A stretch of 58,777 nucleotides of DNA. Origin: Bacillota bacterium. Its GTDB lineage: Bacteria; Bacillota; Clostridia; Christensenellales; Christensenellaceae. Positions 49,254 through 57,285 of the stretch are shown in pieces; within the stretch, counting starts at the first letter, position 1; every line of letters begins with the position of its first letter. Location of the stretch: the NCBI GenBank assembly GCA_023393165.1, contig JAEWMJ010000026.1, positions 1 to 58,777 of the forward strand. Direction: 5' to 3'. A program made the translations under genes and the position numbers. Under the pieces are notes generated by a model. The model had not been told where the DNA came from. It did not search any database and was given only the letters and a program-made list of their open reading frames with translations.

Positions 49254-49592
49254 ATGAACGAGACAAGATTTTTTGCAAAGGTCTATGCCATTGTTTCCGG
49301 AATCCCGGAAGGCAAAGTGGCTACATACGGTCAAATTGCGCTGATAGCGGGTAATCCGTATGCTTCCCGGATGGTCGGATATGCCATGAGCAGGGCTCCG
49401 TCAAACAAACTCCCCTGCCACAGAGTAGTCAACAGGGATGGAAGAATGGCGCCCGGCCACGTATTCGGCGGACAGGATATTCAGCGCTCCATGCTTGAAC
49501 GGGAAGGTATCACTTTTCGGCCAAACGGCTGCATCAATATGGAAAAGCACTTGTGGCGCCATACGCCCGGGGGCCCAGTAAAAAAAGAATAG
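49254..49592 (+). CDS. MGMT-family alkyltransferase (single C-terminal domain)
   Basis: A 112-aa DNA-binding protein equal to the C-terminal domain of O6-alkylguanine-DNA alkyltransferase. The helix-turn-helix is VATYGQIALIAGNPYASRMVG at about residues 22-42. The active-site segment is LPCHRVVNRDGRMA at about 57-70; the Cys is present, so it could accept an alkyl group, unlike alkyltransferase-like (ATL) proteins, which have Trp. The start is ATG 49254 with GAAGGG. It stands alone. It repairs or flags O6-alkylguanine. Confidence 0.88.
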   Translation: MNETRFFAKVYAIVSGIPEGKVATYGQIALIAGNPYASRMVGYAMSRAPSNKLPCHRVVNRDGRMAPGHVFGGQDIQRSMLEREGITFRPNGCINMEKHLWRHTPGGPVKKE

Positions 49593-49731
49593 TCTGCGGC
49601 ACGGAATTCCAGACATATGGAAAATGGGCAGCTGCAAAAAAATCCGATGAAAAACGGAGAGAAAAAGCACGCCCCATCTGCTTTTGCAAACAAGGCGTCC
49701 AAACAAAAGATAAGATTTCGATCTTTATTCT

Positions 49732-50277
49732 TTATAAGCGCTGCTGTACCGGGTATTTTGACTTTATGAGCTTTGCCCTTTCCAAAACAAATACCAGGAC
49801 CGGAATAACGATTAATTGTATAATGATGCCGGGAAGAGAGGTGACAAACGCGCTGGTCAGCCATATGGACATGGAATACTGCCCAACATTAAATATCAAC
49901 GCATTTAATATGCCGTATACGATCCTGCCAGCAAGCATCGCTCCGATCAGGGAAATGTATATATCGGCGACGAGTTTTTTCGTACGAACAGAGCGGAGCA
50001 GTATTCCGGTCATCACTCCATATACGGCGAGTTCGCACAGCATGCCTGGCAAATAACCAATAGGCGGCATGCCCGTGATAAGGCTCGAAAGCACGGGCGA
50101 CAATATGCCGCATGCGAGTCCGAATGGACATCCGCAAATCAGGCCGCAAAGCAGCACCGGTATATGCATTGGCAGAAAAATACTGCCGGCATTGGGTACG
50201 GAGTGGAACGCAATCGGCAATAATACGCCCAGAGCAATGCACAATCCTGCATAAACTATTTTTTTTGTTTGACTCAT
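49732..50277 (-). CDS. ECF transporter S component (substrate-binding membrane subunit)
   Basis: A 181-aa membrane protein with about six helices. The first segments carry the motif set of vitamin ECF S components: AGLCIALGVLLPIAFHSVPN, then FLPMHIPVLLCGLICGCPFGL and GMPPIGYLPGMLCELAVYG, with a conserved proline-rich loop. The energising EcfA/T genes are not near and are presumably shared. The start is ATG 50277 with AAAGGAGG. It follows a methyltransferase gene with a terminator-like hairpin between (50295-50344). Substrate unknown; vitamin or cofactor precursor. Confidence 0.82.
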   Translation of the reverse strand: MSQTKKIVYAGLCIALGVLLPIAFHSVPNAGSIFLPMHIPVLLCGLICGCPFGLACGILSPVLSSLITGMPPIGYLPGMLCELAVYGVMTGILLRSVRTKKLVADIYISLIGAMLAGRIVYGILNALIFNVGQYSMSIWLTSAFVTSLPGIIIQLIVIPVLVFVLERAKLIKSKYPVQQRL

Positions 50278-50294
50278 GATAAATCCTCCTTTAA

Positions 50295-50344
50295 TAAAAA
50301 AGCCATGAAAACATTCCGGGATCATCCGGGTCAGCCTTCATGAC
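50295..50344 (-). terminator. Terminator-like hairpin with a shared motif between methyltransferase and ECF genes
   Basis: Minus strand: GTCATGAA (50344-50337) pairs with TTCATGGC (50309-50302) around an inner CCGG/CCGG pairing, followed by six U. It carries ATGAAGGCT-n2-CCCGGA, which also occurs in the leader at 51155-51171. It may terminate or attenuate before the ECF gene. Confidence 0.65.
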
Positions 50345-50401
50345 TAAAATTACTTAAAATTATTAATAAAAAACTGTCTTCGTGAACAGAAAAGCCTGGC
50401 C

Positions 50402-51013
50402 TTACGGCGAAAGTCGTGTCATTTTTATAAAATAAAGTTCGTCTTCGTCTATAATTTTCTCAGGTACAAAATAAGGCCTGAATTCATTTGCTTCCTTTTC
50501 AGCCGTTTGAAGCGGAACCGATAATTTCTCCGCACTGCAGTCTTTGTGAATGCAGTTGATTTTTTCTTTACTTAGGCTATGGGCAATTACAATTAATCCC
50601 CCAGGCCGCACATTTTCCGCCAGTTTTTTGGCCAGCGCCTTTTTATCCATAAAATGCGGATATGCGTTAAAAATCACCGCAGCGTCAATATGAGGCAAAG
50701 ACGCTTGCAGTATATCTTCATTCATATACGTGATCCGTTCGTCCGGGTACATTTTTTTAGCGTATTCCAGCATTTCGCCGGAAATATCGATCGCCAGTAT
50801 CCCTCTCGGCTCTGTTTTCAGCAGATGCTGAAACATTACGCCCTGTCCGCAGCCTATATCCGCAATCAGGCTGTTTTTGCCAAGGCCCATCATACTTGTA
50901 ATTCTCTCTCTGATTTCGTACTCTTCCGCGTTATTGTCCCAGGACGGGGCCAGCTTGTCAAAGAAACTTTTCATTTCACTGTTTCCATCCAAGTCAACTT
51001 TCCTCGCTTTCAT
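50402..51013 (-). CDS. Class I SAM-dependent methyltransferase
   Basis: A 203-aa methyltransferase. The motif I SAM loop is LIADIGCGQGVMFQHLL at about residues 48-64, acidic motif II follows at ILAIDIS (about 72), and post-motif strands are at AAVIFNAYPHF (about 111) and GGLIVIAHS (about 136). The conserved FFDKLAPSWDNN near the N-terminus is common in small-molecule methyltransferases. The start is uncertain: ATG 51013 is used, a TTG at 51025 and an ATG at 50974 are alternatives, and none has a strong ribosome site. It is cotranscribed with the ECF S gene. Perhaps both act on one cofactor. Confidence 0.8.
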   Translation of the reverse strand: MKARKVDLDGNSEMKSFFDKLAPSWDNNAEEYEIRERITSMMGLGKNSLIADIGCGQGVMFQHLLKTEPRGILAIDISGEMLEYAKKMYPDERITYMNEDILQASLPHIDAAVIFNAYPHFMDKKALAKKLAENVRPGGLIVIAHSLSKEKINCIHKDCSAEKLSVPLQTAEKEANEFRPYFVPEKIIDEDELYFIKMTRLSP

Positions 51014-51097
51014 ATGTTGATTCAATTCTAATTGTGGACAGAATCATCCGGTATTCTTTAAACACAATACTCAATCAATCACCTCACGAAAAAATAA

Positions 51098-51133
51098 AAC
51101 CCAAAAAATCCATTCCTATGGAAATTTTGGGTT
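51098..51133 (-). terminator. Leader terminator upstream of the methyltransferase gene
   Basis: Minus strand AACCCAAAATTTCC (51133-51120) pairs with GGATTTTTTGGGTT (51111-51098), two mismatches, followed by TTATTTTTT. It lies between the promoter at 51190-51218 and the gene, as expected for a transcription attenuator. Confidence 0.75.
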
Positions 51134-51189
51134 CATCCCAATTTTAAATACATGTCCGGGAAAGCCTTCATAGCTTCATTGTTATAAAT

Positions 51190-51218
51190 ATTATATATTA
51201 TATTGATTCATGTTTCAA
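51190..51218 (-). promoter_or_regulatory. Promoter of the methyltransferase-ECF operon
   Basis: Minus strand TTGAAA (51213-51218), 17-base spacer, TATAAT (51190-51195). The region is A/T-rich, so alternative -10 boxes exist. The transcript would begin near 51183 and run through the leader motif and terminator before the gene. Confidence 0.55.
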
Positions 51219-51322
51219 TATCGATCTTCCGGTCCGTGACCTAAAAGATTCCTGAACCCACGCGAACAATGGCAGCCTACATTATCCGATCGGTTTGGAG
51301 CTGCTTAAAAACTCATTTTATA

Positions 51323-51370
51323 TTGACAGATAACAATTGTTAGCCTATAATTTAAATAACGATTGTTAGC
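51323..51370 (+). promoter_or_regulatory. Consensus promoter with two TetR-type operator boxes
   Basis: TTGACA (51323-51328), 17-base spacer, TATAAT (51346-51351). ATAACAATTGTTAGC (51330-51344) lies between -35 and -10, and a second box ATAACGATTGTTAGC (51356-51370) just after the -10. The arrangement and box sequence resemble 29238-29290. Confidence 0.8.
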
Positions 51371-51385
51371 TAAGAAGGAGGCATT

Positions 51386-52018
51386 ATGGACCAGGGACCG
51401 GATTTATCTACCAAAGAAAAAATACTGCATGTTTCCATAGACCTGTTCGCCCAAAAAGGGTTTAAGGATGTAACCGTCCGCGATATCGCAAAGGCGGTGG
51501 GCATCAAGGCAAGCTCCCTTTACAAGCACTATGAAAACAAGAATGATATACTGGAAAACATCTTCGGGCTTTTTAGGGAAATGATAGGGCGTACGGCTTT
51601 TCCGAAAGAAAATCTGCGGCAATATATTGAGACTGTTTCTCCGGAAAAATACTTAAACGAATCTTTTGCCTTGTTCAAGCAGGTGATGTGGGCGCCGCTG
51701 ACAGTAAAAATAGCCAAAATCATTACCATTGAACAGCAGCGTAACCATTCCGTCCGGCAGTTTTTCAGAGAGGAATTGATTGAAAAGCCAATTCAAACGC
51801 TCCGGAATGTTTTTGATATAATGGCTGAGACCGGCGCTATAGACAAGGGAACAGATACAAGGGCTCTGGCGGAAGAATACAGTTCCTATATCATATGCTT
51901 ATACTTTGAACAGAATTTCCTGAATGAAAGCCTGAGCCTGAATGAAATCGAAAGAAAAATGAAACAGCATAACGATTTTTATGCACATTACATTCTGAAG
52001 GGAAAGGTGAATTCATAA
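51386..52018 (+). CDS. TetR/AcrR family transcriptional regulator
   Basis: A 210-aa repressor. Helix-turn-helix at about residues 10-55: HVSIDLFAQKGFKDVTVRDI and AVGIKASSLYKHYENKNDI. The remainder is helical with an aromatic-rich end and no clear ligand signature. The start is ATG 51386 with AAGGAGG. Its stop directly abuts the next start (TAA-ATG), so it is cotranscribed with the flavoprotein. Two similar boxes AACAATTGTTAG/AACGATTGTTAG in its promoter are the likely operator. A near-copy of this promoter precedes the DUF998 gene at 29359, so that gene may be a remote target. Confidence 0.92.
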   Translation: MDQGPDLSTKEKILHVSIDLFAQKGFKDVTVRDIAKAVGIKASSLYKHYENKNDILENIFGLFREMIGRTAFPKENLRQYIETVSPEKYLNESFALFKQVMWAPLTVKIAKIITIEQQRNHSVRQFFREELIEKPIQTLRNVFDIMAETGAIDKGTDTRALAEEYSSYIICLYFEQNFLNESLSLNEIERKMKQHNDFYAHYILKGKVNS

Positions 52019-52789
52019 ATGAAGATTCTAGCTGTTATGGGAAGCCCAAGAAAAAAGGGAAACACATACCGGGTAGTCGAACAGATAAAAGAGCATCTTA
52101 TGAAATATGACGGAAGTATTGATTTTGAATATCTTTTTCTGCGCGATCAAAACCTTCAGATGTGCACAGGATGCTTTAACTGCATTGCACGGGGCGAAGA
52201 CAAATGTCCGCTGAAAGACGACCGGGCTTCTATAGAATCAAAAATGCTTGAAGCGGACGGTATCATTCTCGCTTCACCCAGTTACGCGATGGGAGTAACC
52301 GGCATCATGAAGAATTTTATCGACAGGTTTGCGTATACGCTTCACCGTCCGCGTTTCTTTGACAAGGCTTTTCTGGCTGTTACAACCATCGGCGGCTTCA
52401 AGGGAATCAAGCAGACGCTGGAACAGCTTGCCATACTGTCCGCAGGCGGAAAGCACTTAACAAAGCTCGGCGTGGCCGTACCGCCCATTCCCATGGCTGG
52501 AATGGATAAAAAGGCGGCAAAAAATATCCGTAAAGCGTCCCAGGCTTTTTACCGTTCTTTAAGCAAGCCCAAAAAACTGCCGGGGTTCGGTGATTGGGCG
52601 TATTTCCATGCATTCAAAACATTTACCGATTTTCAATCCTACCAAAAGGTATGCCCCGCGGATGTTGCATACTATCAGGATAAAGAATACTTCTATCCGC
52701 TCAAAGGGCATCATTTGCGCCGCCTTGCAGGTAAAATGCTGAGGCGCCTTATGCAGTCAGGCTTCCGCTTGCTGATAAAAGAAGATTAG
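52019..52789 (+). CDS. NADPH-dependent FMN reductase-like iron-sulfur flavoprotein
   Basis: A 256-aa cytoplasmic flavodoxin-fold protein. The FMN phosphate loop is GSPRKKGNT at about residues 8-16; SPSYAMGVTGIMKNFIDR at about 90-107 is the FMN-binding hallmark. A compact Cys motif MCTGCFNCIARGEDKC at about 48-63 (C-x2-C-x2-C-x7-C) suggests a 4Fe-4S site as in archaeal and clostridial iron-sulfur flavoproteins. The start is ATG 52019 (AAAGGTGAAT upstream) straight after the TetR stop. It probably handles oxygen, metals or quinone-like stress sensed by the TetR protein; that is inference. A terminator follows. Confidence 0.87.
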   Translation: MKILAVMGSPRKKGNTYRVVEQIKEHLMKYDGSIDFEYLFLRDQNLQMCTGCFNCIARGEDKCPLKDDRASIESKMLEADGIILASPSYAMGVTGIMKNFIDRFAYTLHRPRFFDKAFLAVTTIGGFKGIKQTLEQLAILSAGGKHLTKLGVAVPPIPMAGMDKKAAKNIRKASQAFYRSLSKPKKLPGFGDWAYFHAFKTFTDFQSYQKVCPADVAYYQDKEYFYPLKGHHLRRLAGKMLRRLMQSGFRLLIKED

Positions 52790-52803
52790 AAACTCAAATA
52801 GAT

Positions 52804-52833
52804 ATACCGGCGCCGTATGAACAACGCCGGTAT
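52804..52833 (+). terminator. Terminator of the TetR-flavoprotein operon
   Basis: ATACCGGCG (52804-52812) pairs perfectly with CGCCGGTAT (52825-52833), followed by TTTATTT. Confidence 0.82.
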
Positions 52834-53002
52834 TTTATTTACTGATTTTTTGATTTTTCGGGTTTAAGCATGTATAAAAATGCTATAAGCAGGCGCTTTT
52901 ATCAAAACATAATCACCGGAACATTAAAGTGCATATTGTGTAATATATAGTTTCAAATAAACTATAGACAAACCAATTATCTTTAAAATTGCGGTGGAAC
53001 AT

Positions 53003-53761
53003 ATGAAGTCTGATAATTGTAATCCATACGAAGGGGGCGAAGTTCCGCCCTGCTATAAATTTTTAGGAAACATCAATCCAATCATAATAGACGGGCAGTT
53101 GATTTTCAGAAATGACAACAGGGTATATTATTTTATAAGTACGTCGTCCACAAAAACAATTCAATTTGACGCCGGCAATAATTCCGGCGGCAAGTTTGGC
53201 AGTACAGGGACAGAAGGATTCGCGGAACCGGTAGATCCCATGGGGCCTGCAGATAAAGCCGAACAGACAGGACCGGCGGATCCCTCCGGGTCAACGGACG
53301 GCTACGAACCAATCGGGCCGGATTCCGACGGTAATACCGGCATCTGTTCCACGTTCGGGAATACAAACACGGTGACAAATTTACAAATAAGTTTACCGAC
53401 ATACATCATCGGTTTATATATTCATGAAGTGCAGCTTGGAAATATTATATACTCAGAGAAGAATGTGATTCACTCTGATAAAAGGACAAATGCTTTTATC
53501 CACAAAACGCTGAAAAGAAAACCCGTAATTACCGTTGATTATATACCGTCCTTGTCTCTTGTTATGTCCAATTCGACCGCTATTCTCAACTTTTTCACAA
53601 ATACGATAAATATAACGCCGCTCAATTACTTTATATTATTTGTTTTGAACAGACTGGAAAATCATCCGGGCCTGTTTTTTGGGAACAACGCCTATATCAC
53701 CGAAGATCCGATTAATTTTACTTTGGCGTCTCTGTCATTAAGATTTCCTCTTGAACAATGA
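53003..53761 (+). CDS. Unknown protein with a degenerate collagen-like linker
   Basis: A 252-aa protein with no signal peptide or membrane segment that I recognise. Residues about 1-60 are a small N-terminal region (EVPPCYKFLGNINPIIIDG), about 60-115 a Gly/Pro/Asp/Ala-rich low-complexity linker (PMGPADKAEQTGPADPSGST), and about 120-252 a C-terminal domain rich in Leu, Ile and Asn (LQISLPTYIIGLYIHEVQLGN ... YFILFVLNRLENHPGLFFGN). The pattern of short tips and a GPx-like linker recalls surface fibre or spore-surface proteins. The start is ATG 53003 with GGTGG. Function unknown. Confidence 0.65.
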   Translation: MKSDNCNPYEGGEVPPCYKFLGNINPIIIDGQLIFRNDNRVYYFISTSSTKTIQFDAGNNSGGKFGSTGTEGFAEPVDPMGPADKAEQTGPADPSGSTDGYEPIGPDSDGNTGICSTFGNTNTVTNLQISLPTYIIGLYIHEVQLGNIIYSEKNVIHSDKRTNAFIHKTLKRKPVITVDYIPSLSLVMSNSTAILNFFTNTINITPLNYFILFVLNRLENHPGLFFGNNAYITEDPINFTLASLSLRFPLEQ

Positions 53762-53785
53762 CCGAAAATCTTCCGGATGCAAAAA

Positions 53786-53823
53786 AGACAGCCCCGCTTT
53801 TTAAACGGAACCGTCTCTTTTTT
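53786..53823. terminator. Two-way terminator between the unknown gene and the OpuC operon
   Basis: AGAC and CCG on the left pair with CGG and GTCT on the right with internal bulges; A-runs lie on the left and T-runs on the right, giving U-tracts on both strands. It sits between two convergent genes. Confidence 0.6.
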
Positions 53824-53845
53824 ATCATTGTTTTAGCTGCTTCCG

Positions 53846-54742
53846 TCAGTCAATCAATCCGCTGCTTTTCAAGAAATCGGTTGCAACCTTCTTAATGTCC
53901 TGTTTCTCAACATCAGCTTTATAGTTCATTTCCTGCATGGTGGCGTCGTCTATCTTTCCGGACAGCATATTGAGTACTTCCCGGATCTCAGGATGCTCGG
54001 ACAGGGTATCGTTGCGGACAATCGGGGCCACGTAATAAGGCGGGAAAAATCCTTTGTCATCCTTGAGCACCTTCAAATTATACTGTTTGATCTGCCCGTC
54101 CGTCGCAAACGCGTCCGTCACTTCCATCTGTCCGTCGCCGATCGCCTGGTATTTTAGGGAAACATTCATTTTCAGCACATCTTTGAAGTTGAGCCCATAA
54201 CTCTCCGACAGGCCGTCAAATCCGTCGTCCCGGTTAAAAAACTCGTGTTCCGCGCCGAATACAAGATCAGGCGCAACCGCGGCAAGATCGCTGAATGTTT
54301 CAAGGTTATACTGCTCCGCCGCATCGGCGGTTGTCGCCAGCGTATATGTGTTGTTCAGGCCCAATTGGTCAAGCCAGGCTATGCCGAACTGTTTATCAAA
54401 TTCTTCGCTTACAACCCTGTAGGTTTCGTCCGCGTCGCTGATTACGTCCATGTTCAGTTCTGCCGTAAGCGCGGTACCCGTATATTCGGGATATATATCT
54501 ATGTCTCCGTTTTTGATCGCCTCAAAACATACAAATGTTCCGCCAAGATTTTGTTTTCTATCCACTTTCAAATCGGTATGATTTTCGATCATCTGCGAGA
54601 AAATTTCGGCCAGTATAATATTTTCACTAAAATCTTTGGATCCGATCACAATCGTATCCTTTTGGCCGCATCCTGTCAGAACAACGGCAAACACCATAAC
54701 AGCTGCAAGTAAAATTACCAATCCTTTTTTTAATTTTTTCAT
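53846..54742 (-). CDS. Glycine betaine/choline-type ABC transporter substrate-binding lipoprotein (OpuCC-like)
   Basis: A 298-aa exported protein. Lipobox VLTGC (Cys near 25). The mature part opens IVIGSKDFSENIILAEIFSQ, the classic start of OpuBC/OpuCC proteins, and continues with IDIYPEYTGTALT at about residue 81 and DAFATDGQIKQYNLKVLKDD at about 210. It binds betaine, choline, carnitine or a similar osmolyte at the membrane surface. The start is ATG 54742 with GGAGG. It is the last gene of the operon, 27 bases after the permease gene. Confidence 0.92.
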   Translation of the reverse strand: MKKLKKGLVILLAAVMVFAVVLTGCGQKDTIVIGSKDFSENIILAEIFSQMIENHTDLKVDRKQNLGGTFVCFEAIKNGDIDIYPEYTGTALTAELNMDVISDADETYRVVSEEFDKQFGIAWLDQLGLNNTYTLATTADAAEQYNLETFSDLAAVAPDLVFGAEHEFFNRDDGFDGLSESYGLNFKDVLKMNVSLKYQAIGDGQMEVTDAFATDGQIKQYNLKVLKDDKGFFPPYYVAPIVRNDTLSEHPEIREVLNMLSGKIDDATMQEMNYKADVEKQDIKKVATDFLKSSGLID

Positions 54743-54769
54743 TCCTACCTCCATTTATTTTATTTTTAT

Positions 54770-55369
54770 CTATTTCGCTGTATACGCCAGACGCTTTTCA
54801 ACCAAAGACATAAGATAATCCAGTACCAGTGCAAGCGCAACCACCGGGATTGCGCCCGACAGTATCTGCACATAGTCCCTTGACTGTATTCCTCTGTATA
54901 TCGGAGCGCCAAGACCGCCCGAACCGATCAAAACACCGATAACAGCAATACTGAGCGAAGTCACCAATGCAATTTTAATACCCGAAAATATCAACGGAAA
55001 CGCGAGAGGCAGTTCAACCTTCATCATTCTCTGCATCCTGGACATCCCCATTCCCTTTGCCGCGTCTTTTATATGGGCGGGAATCGAATGAAGGCCGGTA
55101 TGGGTGTTCCGGACAATCGGGAGCAACGCATAAAGAACCAGGCCTATGATCAATGTTACATTTCCCAGACCAAAGTAAATCATCAATATCGTGAGCAGCG
55201 CGAGCGAAGGGATCGTCTGCAGGATATCCGTCACCCAGAGTATGATGGAATCCAGAGGCTTTGACCCCCAATAAGCAAGTATCCCCAGTATGACGCCGCC
55301 AACCGATGCGATCGCCATGGCGGCGATCACAATCAGCAAATGTTCTATCGTCAGCTGCAATATATTCAT
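54770..55369 (-). CDS. OpuC-type ABC transporter permease
   Basis: A 199-aa membrane protein with about five or six helices. The ABC EAA-loop region reads IKDAAKGMGMSRMQRMMKVELPLAFP at about residues 97-122 (shown only in part here: MGMSRMQRMMKVELPLA). LLPIVRNTHTGL at about 80 is typical of OpuCB/OpuCD. It overlaps the preceding permease gene by 4 bases (ATGA), so it is coupled to it, and pairs with it to make a heterodimeric pore. Confidence 0.92.
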   Translation of the reverse strand: MNILQLTIEHLLIVIAAMAIASVGGVILGILAYWGSKPLDSIILWVTDILQTIPSLALLTILMIYFGLGNVTLIIGLVLYALLPIVRNTHTGLHSIPAHIKDAAKGMGMSRMQRMMKVELPLAFPLIFSGIKIALVTSLSIAVIGVLIGSGGLGAPIYRGIQSRDYVQILSGAIPVVALALVLDYLMSLVEKRLAYTAK

Positions 55370-56007
55370 TTTGCCCCCCTTAATCCCCTGGGCGTTAATC
55401 CACGCTGAATTACGCCGATCAGCAGGCCCAGCGCGATTGCAAGCAGGGCGGAAGGAATTGCGCCCGACCAGATATAAAGGGTCTCATATGTGGAAAGGCC
55501 CGTCCATATCAGATCCCCCAGGCCGCCTGCGCCTATGAGGCCGGCCAGCGTCGCCCAGCTTACGATATAGATTGTGGAAAGCTTAAGGCCTCCGATTATG
55601 GAAGACGCCGCGAGCGGGAGCTCTACCTTGAACAAAATCTGCATATCGGTCATTCCAATACCGCGGCCCGCCTCAATATAGCTTTTATCCACTTCCGTAA
55701 TGCCGGTATATGTGTTGCGCAGGATCGGCAGGATCGCGTACAGCGACAATACTATGATTGCCGAACGGCTGCCCACGCCGAACAGGAGCATTGCAAAACC
55801 AAGCATCACCAATCCGGGAATGGTCTGAATGGTGCTGACTCCGGCCAGAACGTATTTTGCGGCTTTTTTTGCGCGCGTCAGCAGAATGCCCAGCGGAATG
55901 GACACCAGTACGCCGATCAGAACGGATATCCCCACCAACCGGATATGGATCAGCAGAGCGTTTAAAATTTCCCTGCCGTTTTCTTGTACAAACCGTATCG
56001 CATCCAT
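55366..56007 (-). CDS. OpuC-type ABC transporter permease
   Basis: A 213-aa membrane protein, paralogue of the next gene. LLPIVRN/LPILRNTYTGITEVDKS at about residues 92-110, and the EAA-type stretch EAGRGIGMTDMQILFKVELP at about 113-132. STIQTIPGLVMLGFA at about 58 is typical. Its start overlaps the ATPase gene stop by one base (TAATG) and its end overlaps the second permease start by 4 bases. Likely forms the pore with that protein. Confidence 0.92.
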   Translation of the reverse strand: MDAIRFVQENGREILNALLIHIRLVGISVLIGVLVSIPLGILLTRAKKAAKYVLAGVSTIQTIPGLVMLGFAMLLFGVGSRSAIIVLSLYAILPILRNTYTGITEVDKSYIEAGRGIGMTDMQILFKVELPLAASSIIGGLKLSTIYIVSWATLAGLIGAGGLGDLIWTGLSTYETLYIWSGAIPSALLAIALGLLIGVIQRGLTPRGLRGAK

Positions 56008-57128
56008 TAGGACAAATCACCCCACAATGCGTCGGCAAGGGCCTTGGCCATGCCGGTTTTGGTAATAATGCCCGCCACTCTGCCGTCTTCTTTCAGCACA
56101 ACGACATAACTTTCATGGGAGTTTATCAATTTTTCAAACGCGGCTTTCGCGTCGTCATTTTCAAAAGTCGTATCAACTTTTCCGTTCAGTATTTCACCGA
56201 CCTGCATCCCGGCTTTCCCACGGTTTTTGATCTCATCTATCGAGACGGATCCCGCATATGTATCATCCTCGTTGAGTACGATCAGCGTGTTCACATTCCG
56301 TCTGCTCATCATTTCGGTACACTCGAGTATCTTTTTGGTTTTTTCCACCGTGAATATGTTTGTGCGCATGAATTCCGCCGCCGTCATTGCTCTTTGAGCA
56401 TCCCCGTTCACTCTTTTTCCCATAAACCGTTTGATGATATCGCTGGATGGATTGCGCAGCAGTTCTTCGGGCGGAGCCATTTGAATGATCTTCCCCTCAT
56501 TCATAAAGACGATCATATCCGCCATCCTGAGGGCCTCGTCCATGTCGTGCGTTACAAAAACGATGGTTTTATTCAGCTTCTTCTGCAGTTTTTTCACTTC
56601 ATCCTGCAGTACGGTCCGCGTCATTGGGTCAAGTGCTCCAAAAGGCTCGTCCATCAGTACGATTGGCGGAGACCCGGCCAGAGCGCGAAGTACTCCTATT
56701 CTTTGCTGTTGCCCACCGGACAGCTCGGAAGGATATTTTTTCGCATACTCATCGTAAGGCATATCCACCATTTCAAGAAGTTCAACCACGCGCTCATGGC
56801 ATTTTTCCTTGCTGTATTTCAGCAACTTGGGAACAACCGATATATTCTGCTCTACCGTCATATTGGGAAAAAGCCCGATTTGCTGGATCACGTAACCTAT
56901 TGTCCTTCTCAATTCCACCGGGTCGACTGTTTTAATATTTCTGCCGTCAATAAAAATCTCCCCGCCGTTGGGCTGTATCAGCCTGTTGATCATTTTCAGC
57001 GTGGTCGTTTTTCCGCACCCGCTGGGCCCGATCAGCACAACAAATTCGCCTTTGTTTATTTCAAAGTTAATATGGTCCAGAATTATTCTGTCTCCATACT
57101 TCTTCACAATATTTTGAAATCTTATCAA
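56007..57128 (-). CDS. opuCA: Compatible-solute ABC transporter ATPase with CBS domains (OpuCA-like)
   Basis: A 373-aa ATPase. Walker A GPSGCGKTTT at about residue 34, signature LSGGQQQRIGVLRAL at about 135, Walker B VLMDEPFGALD at about 158, and His switch VTHDMDEAL at about 191. Residues about 250-370 are a CBS pair, which in OpuA/OpuC systems senses ionic strength or nucleotides such as c-di-AMP. The start is a TTG at 57128 with AAAGGG. It is the first gene of the operon, with a consensus promoter at 57194-57222 and a BusR-like regulator gene immediately upstream. Confidence 0.92.
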   Translation of the reverse strand: MIRFQNIVKKYGDRIILDHINFEINKGEFVVLIGPSGCGKTTTLKMINRLIQPNGGEIFIDGRNIKTVDPVELRRTIGYVIQQIGLFPNMTVEQNISVVPKLLKYSKEKCHERVVELLEMVDMPYDEYAKKYPSELSGGQQQRIGVLRALAGSPPIVLMDEPFGALDPMTRTVLQDEVKKLQKKLNKTIVFVTHDMDEALRMADMIVFMNEGKIIQMAPPEELLRNPSSDIIKRFMGKRVNGDAQRAMTAAEFMRTNIFTVEKTKKILECTEMMSRRNVNTLIVLNEDDTYAGSVSIDEIKNRGKAGMQVGEILNGKVDTTFENDDAKAAFEKLINSHESYVVVLKEDGRVAGIITKTGMAKALADALWGDLS

Positions 57129-57169
57129 TATATCAGTCCCTTTCCGATAGTAGCAACTTGCTATGTATA

Positions 57170-57222
57170 TAAAGTTGTCTGTTAAGCATATTCATAATAA
57201 CATTAAAGTTGTCAGATGTCAA
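57170..57222 (-). promoter_or_regulatory. OpuC operon promoter with direct repeats, likely BusR-like operator
   Basis: Minus strand: -35 TTGACA (57217-57222), 17-base spacer, -10 TATTAT (57194-57199). Plus-strand direct repeats TAAAGTTGTCTG (57170-57181) and TAAAGTTGTCAG (57204-57215) lie on either side of the -10, 34 bases apart. TTGTC and GACAA arms at 57210-57228 may add a third contact. Confidence 0.75.
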
Positions 57223-57232
57223 ACGACAAAAA

Positions 57233-57260
57233 GGGCGTCCATTACGGATAACGGACGCCC
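57233..57260 (-). terminator. Terminator of the BusR-like gene
   Basis: GGGCGTCC (57233-57240) pairs with GGACGCCC (57253-57260); on the minus strand five U follow. It ends 26 bases after the regulator stop and separates it from the OpuC promoter. Confidence 0.85.
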
Positions 57261-57285
57261 AAAATTATAAAAAAATGAATTTTAC

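Noticed and set aside
55857..57185. A 442-codon plus-strand frame across the OpuC ATPase and permease genes
   Set aside because: Antisense to well-matched genes; no motif, no ribosome site; composition is typical of a shadow frame.
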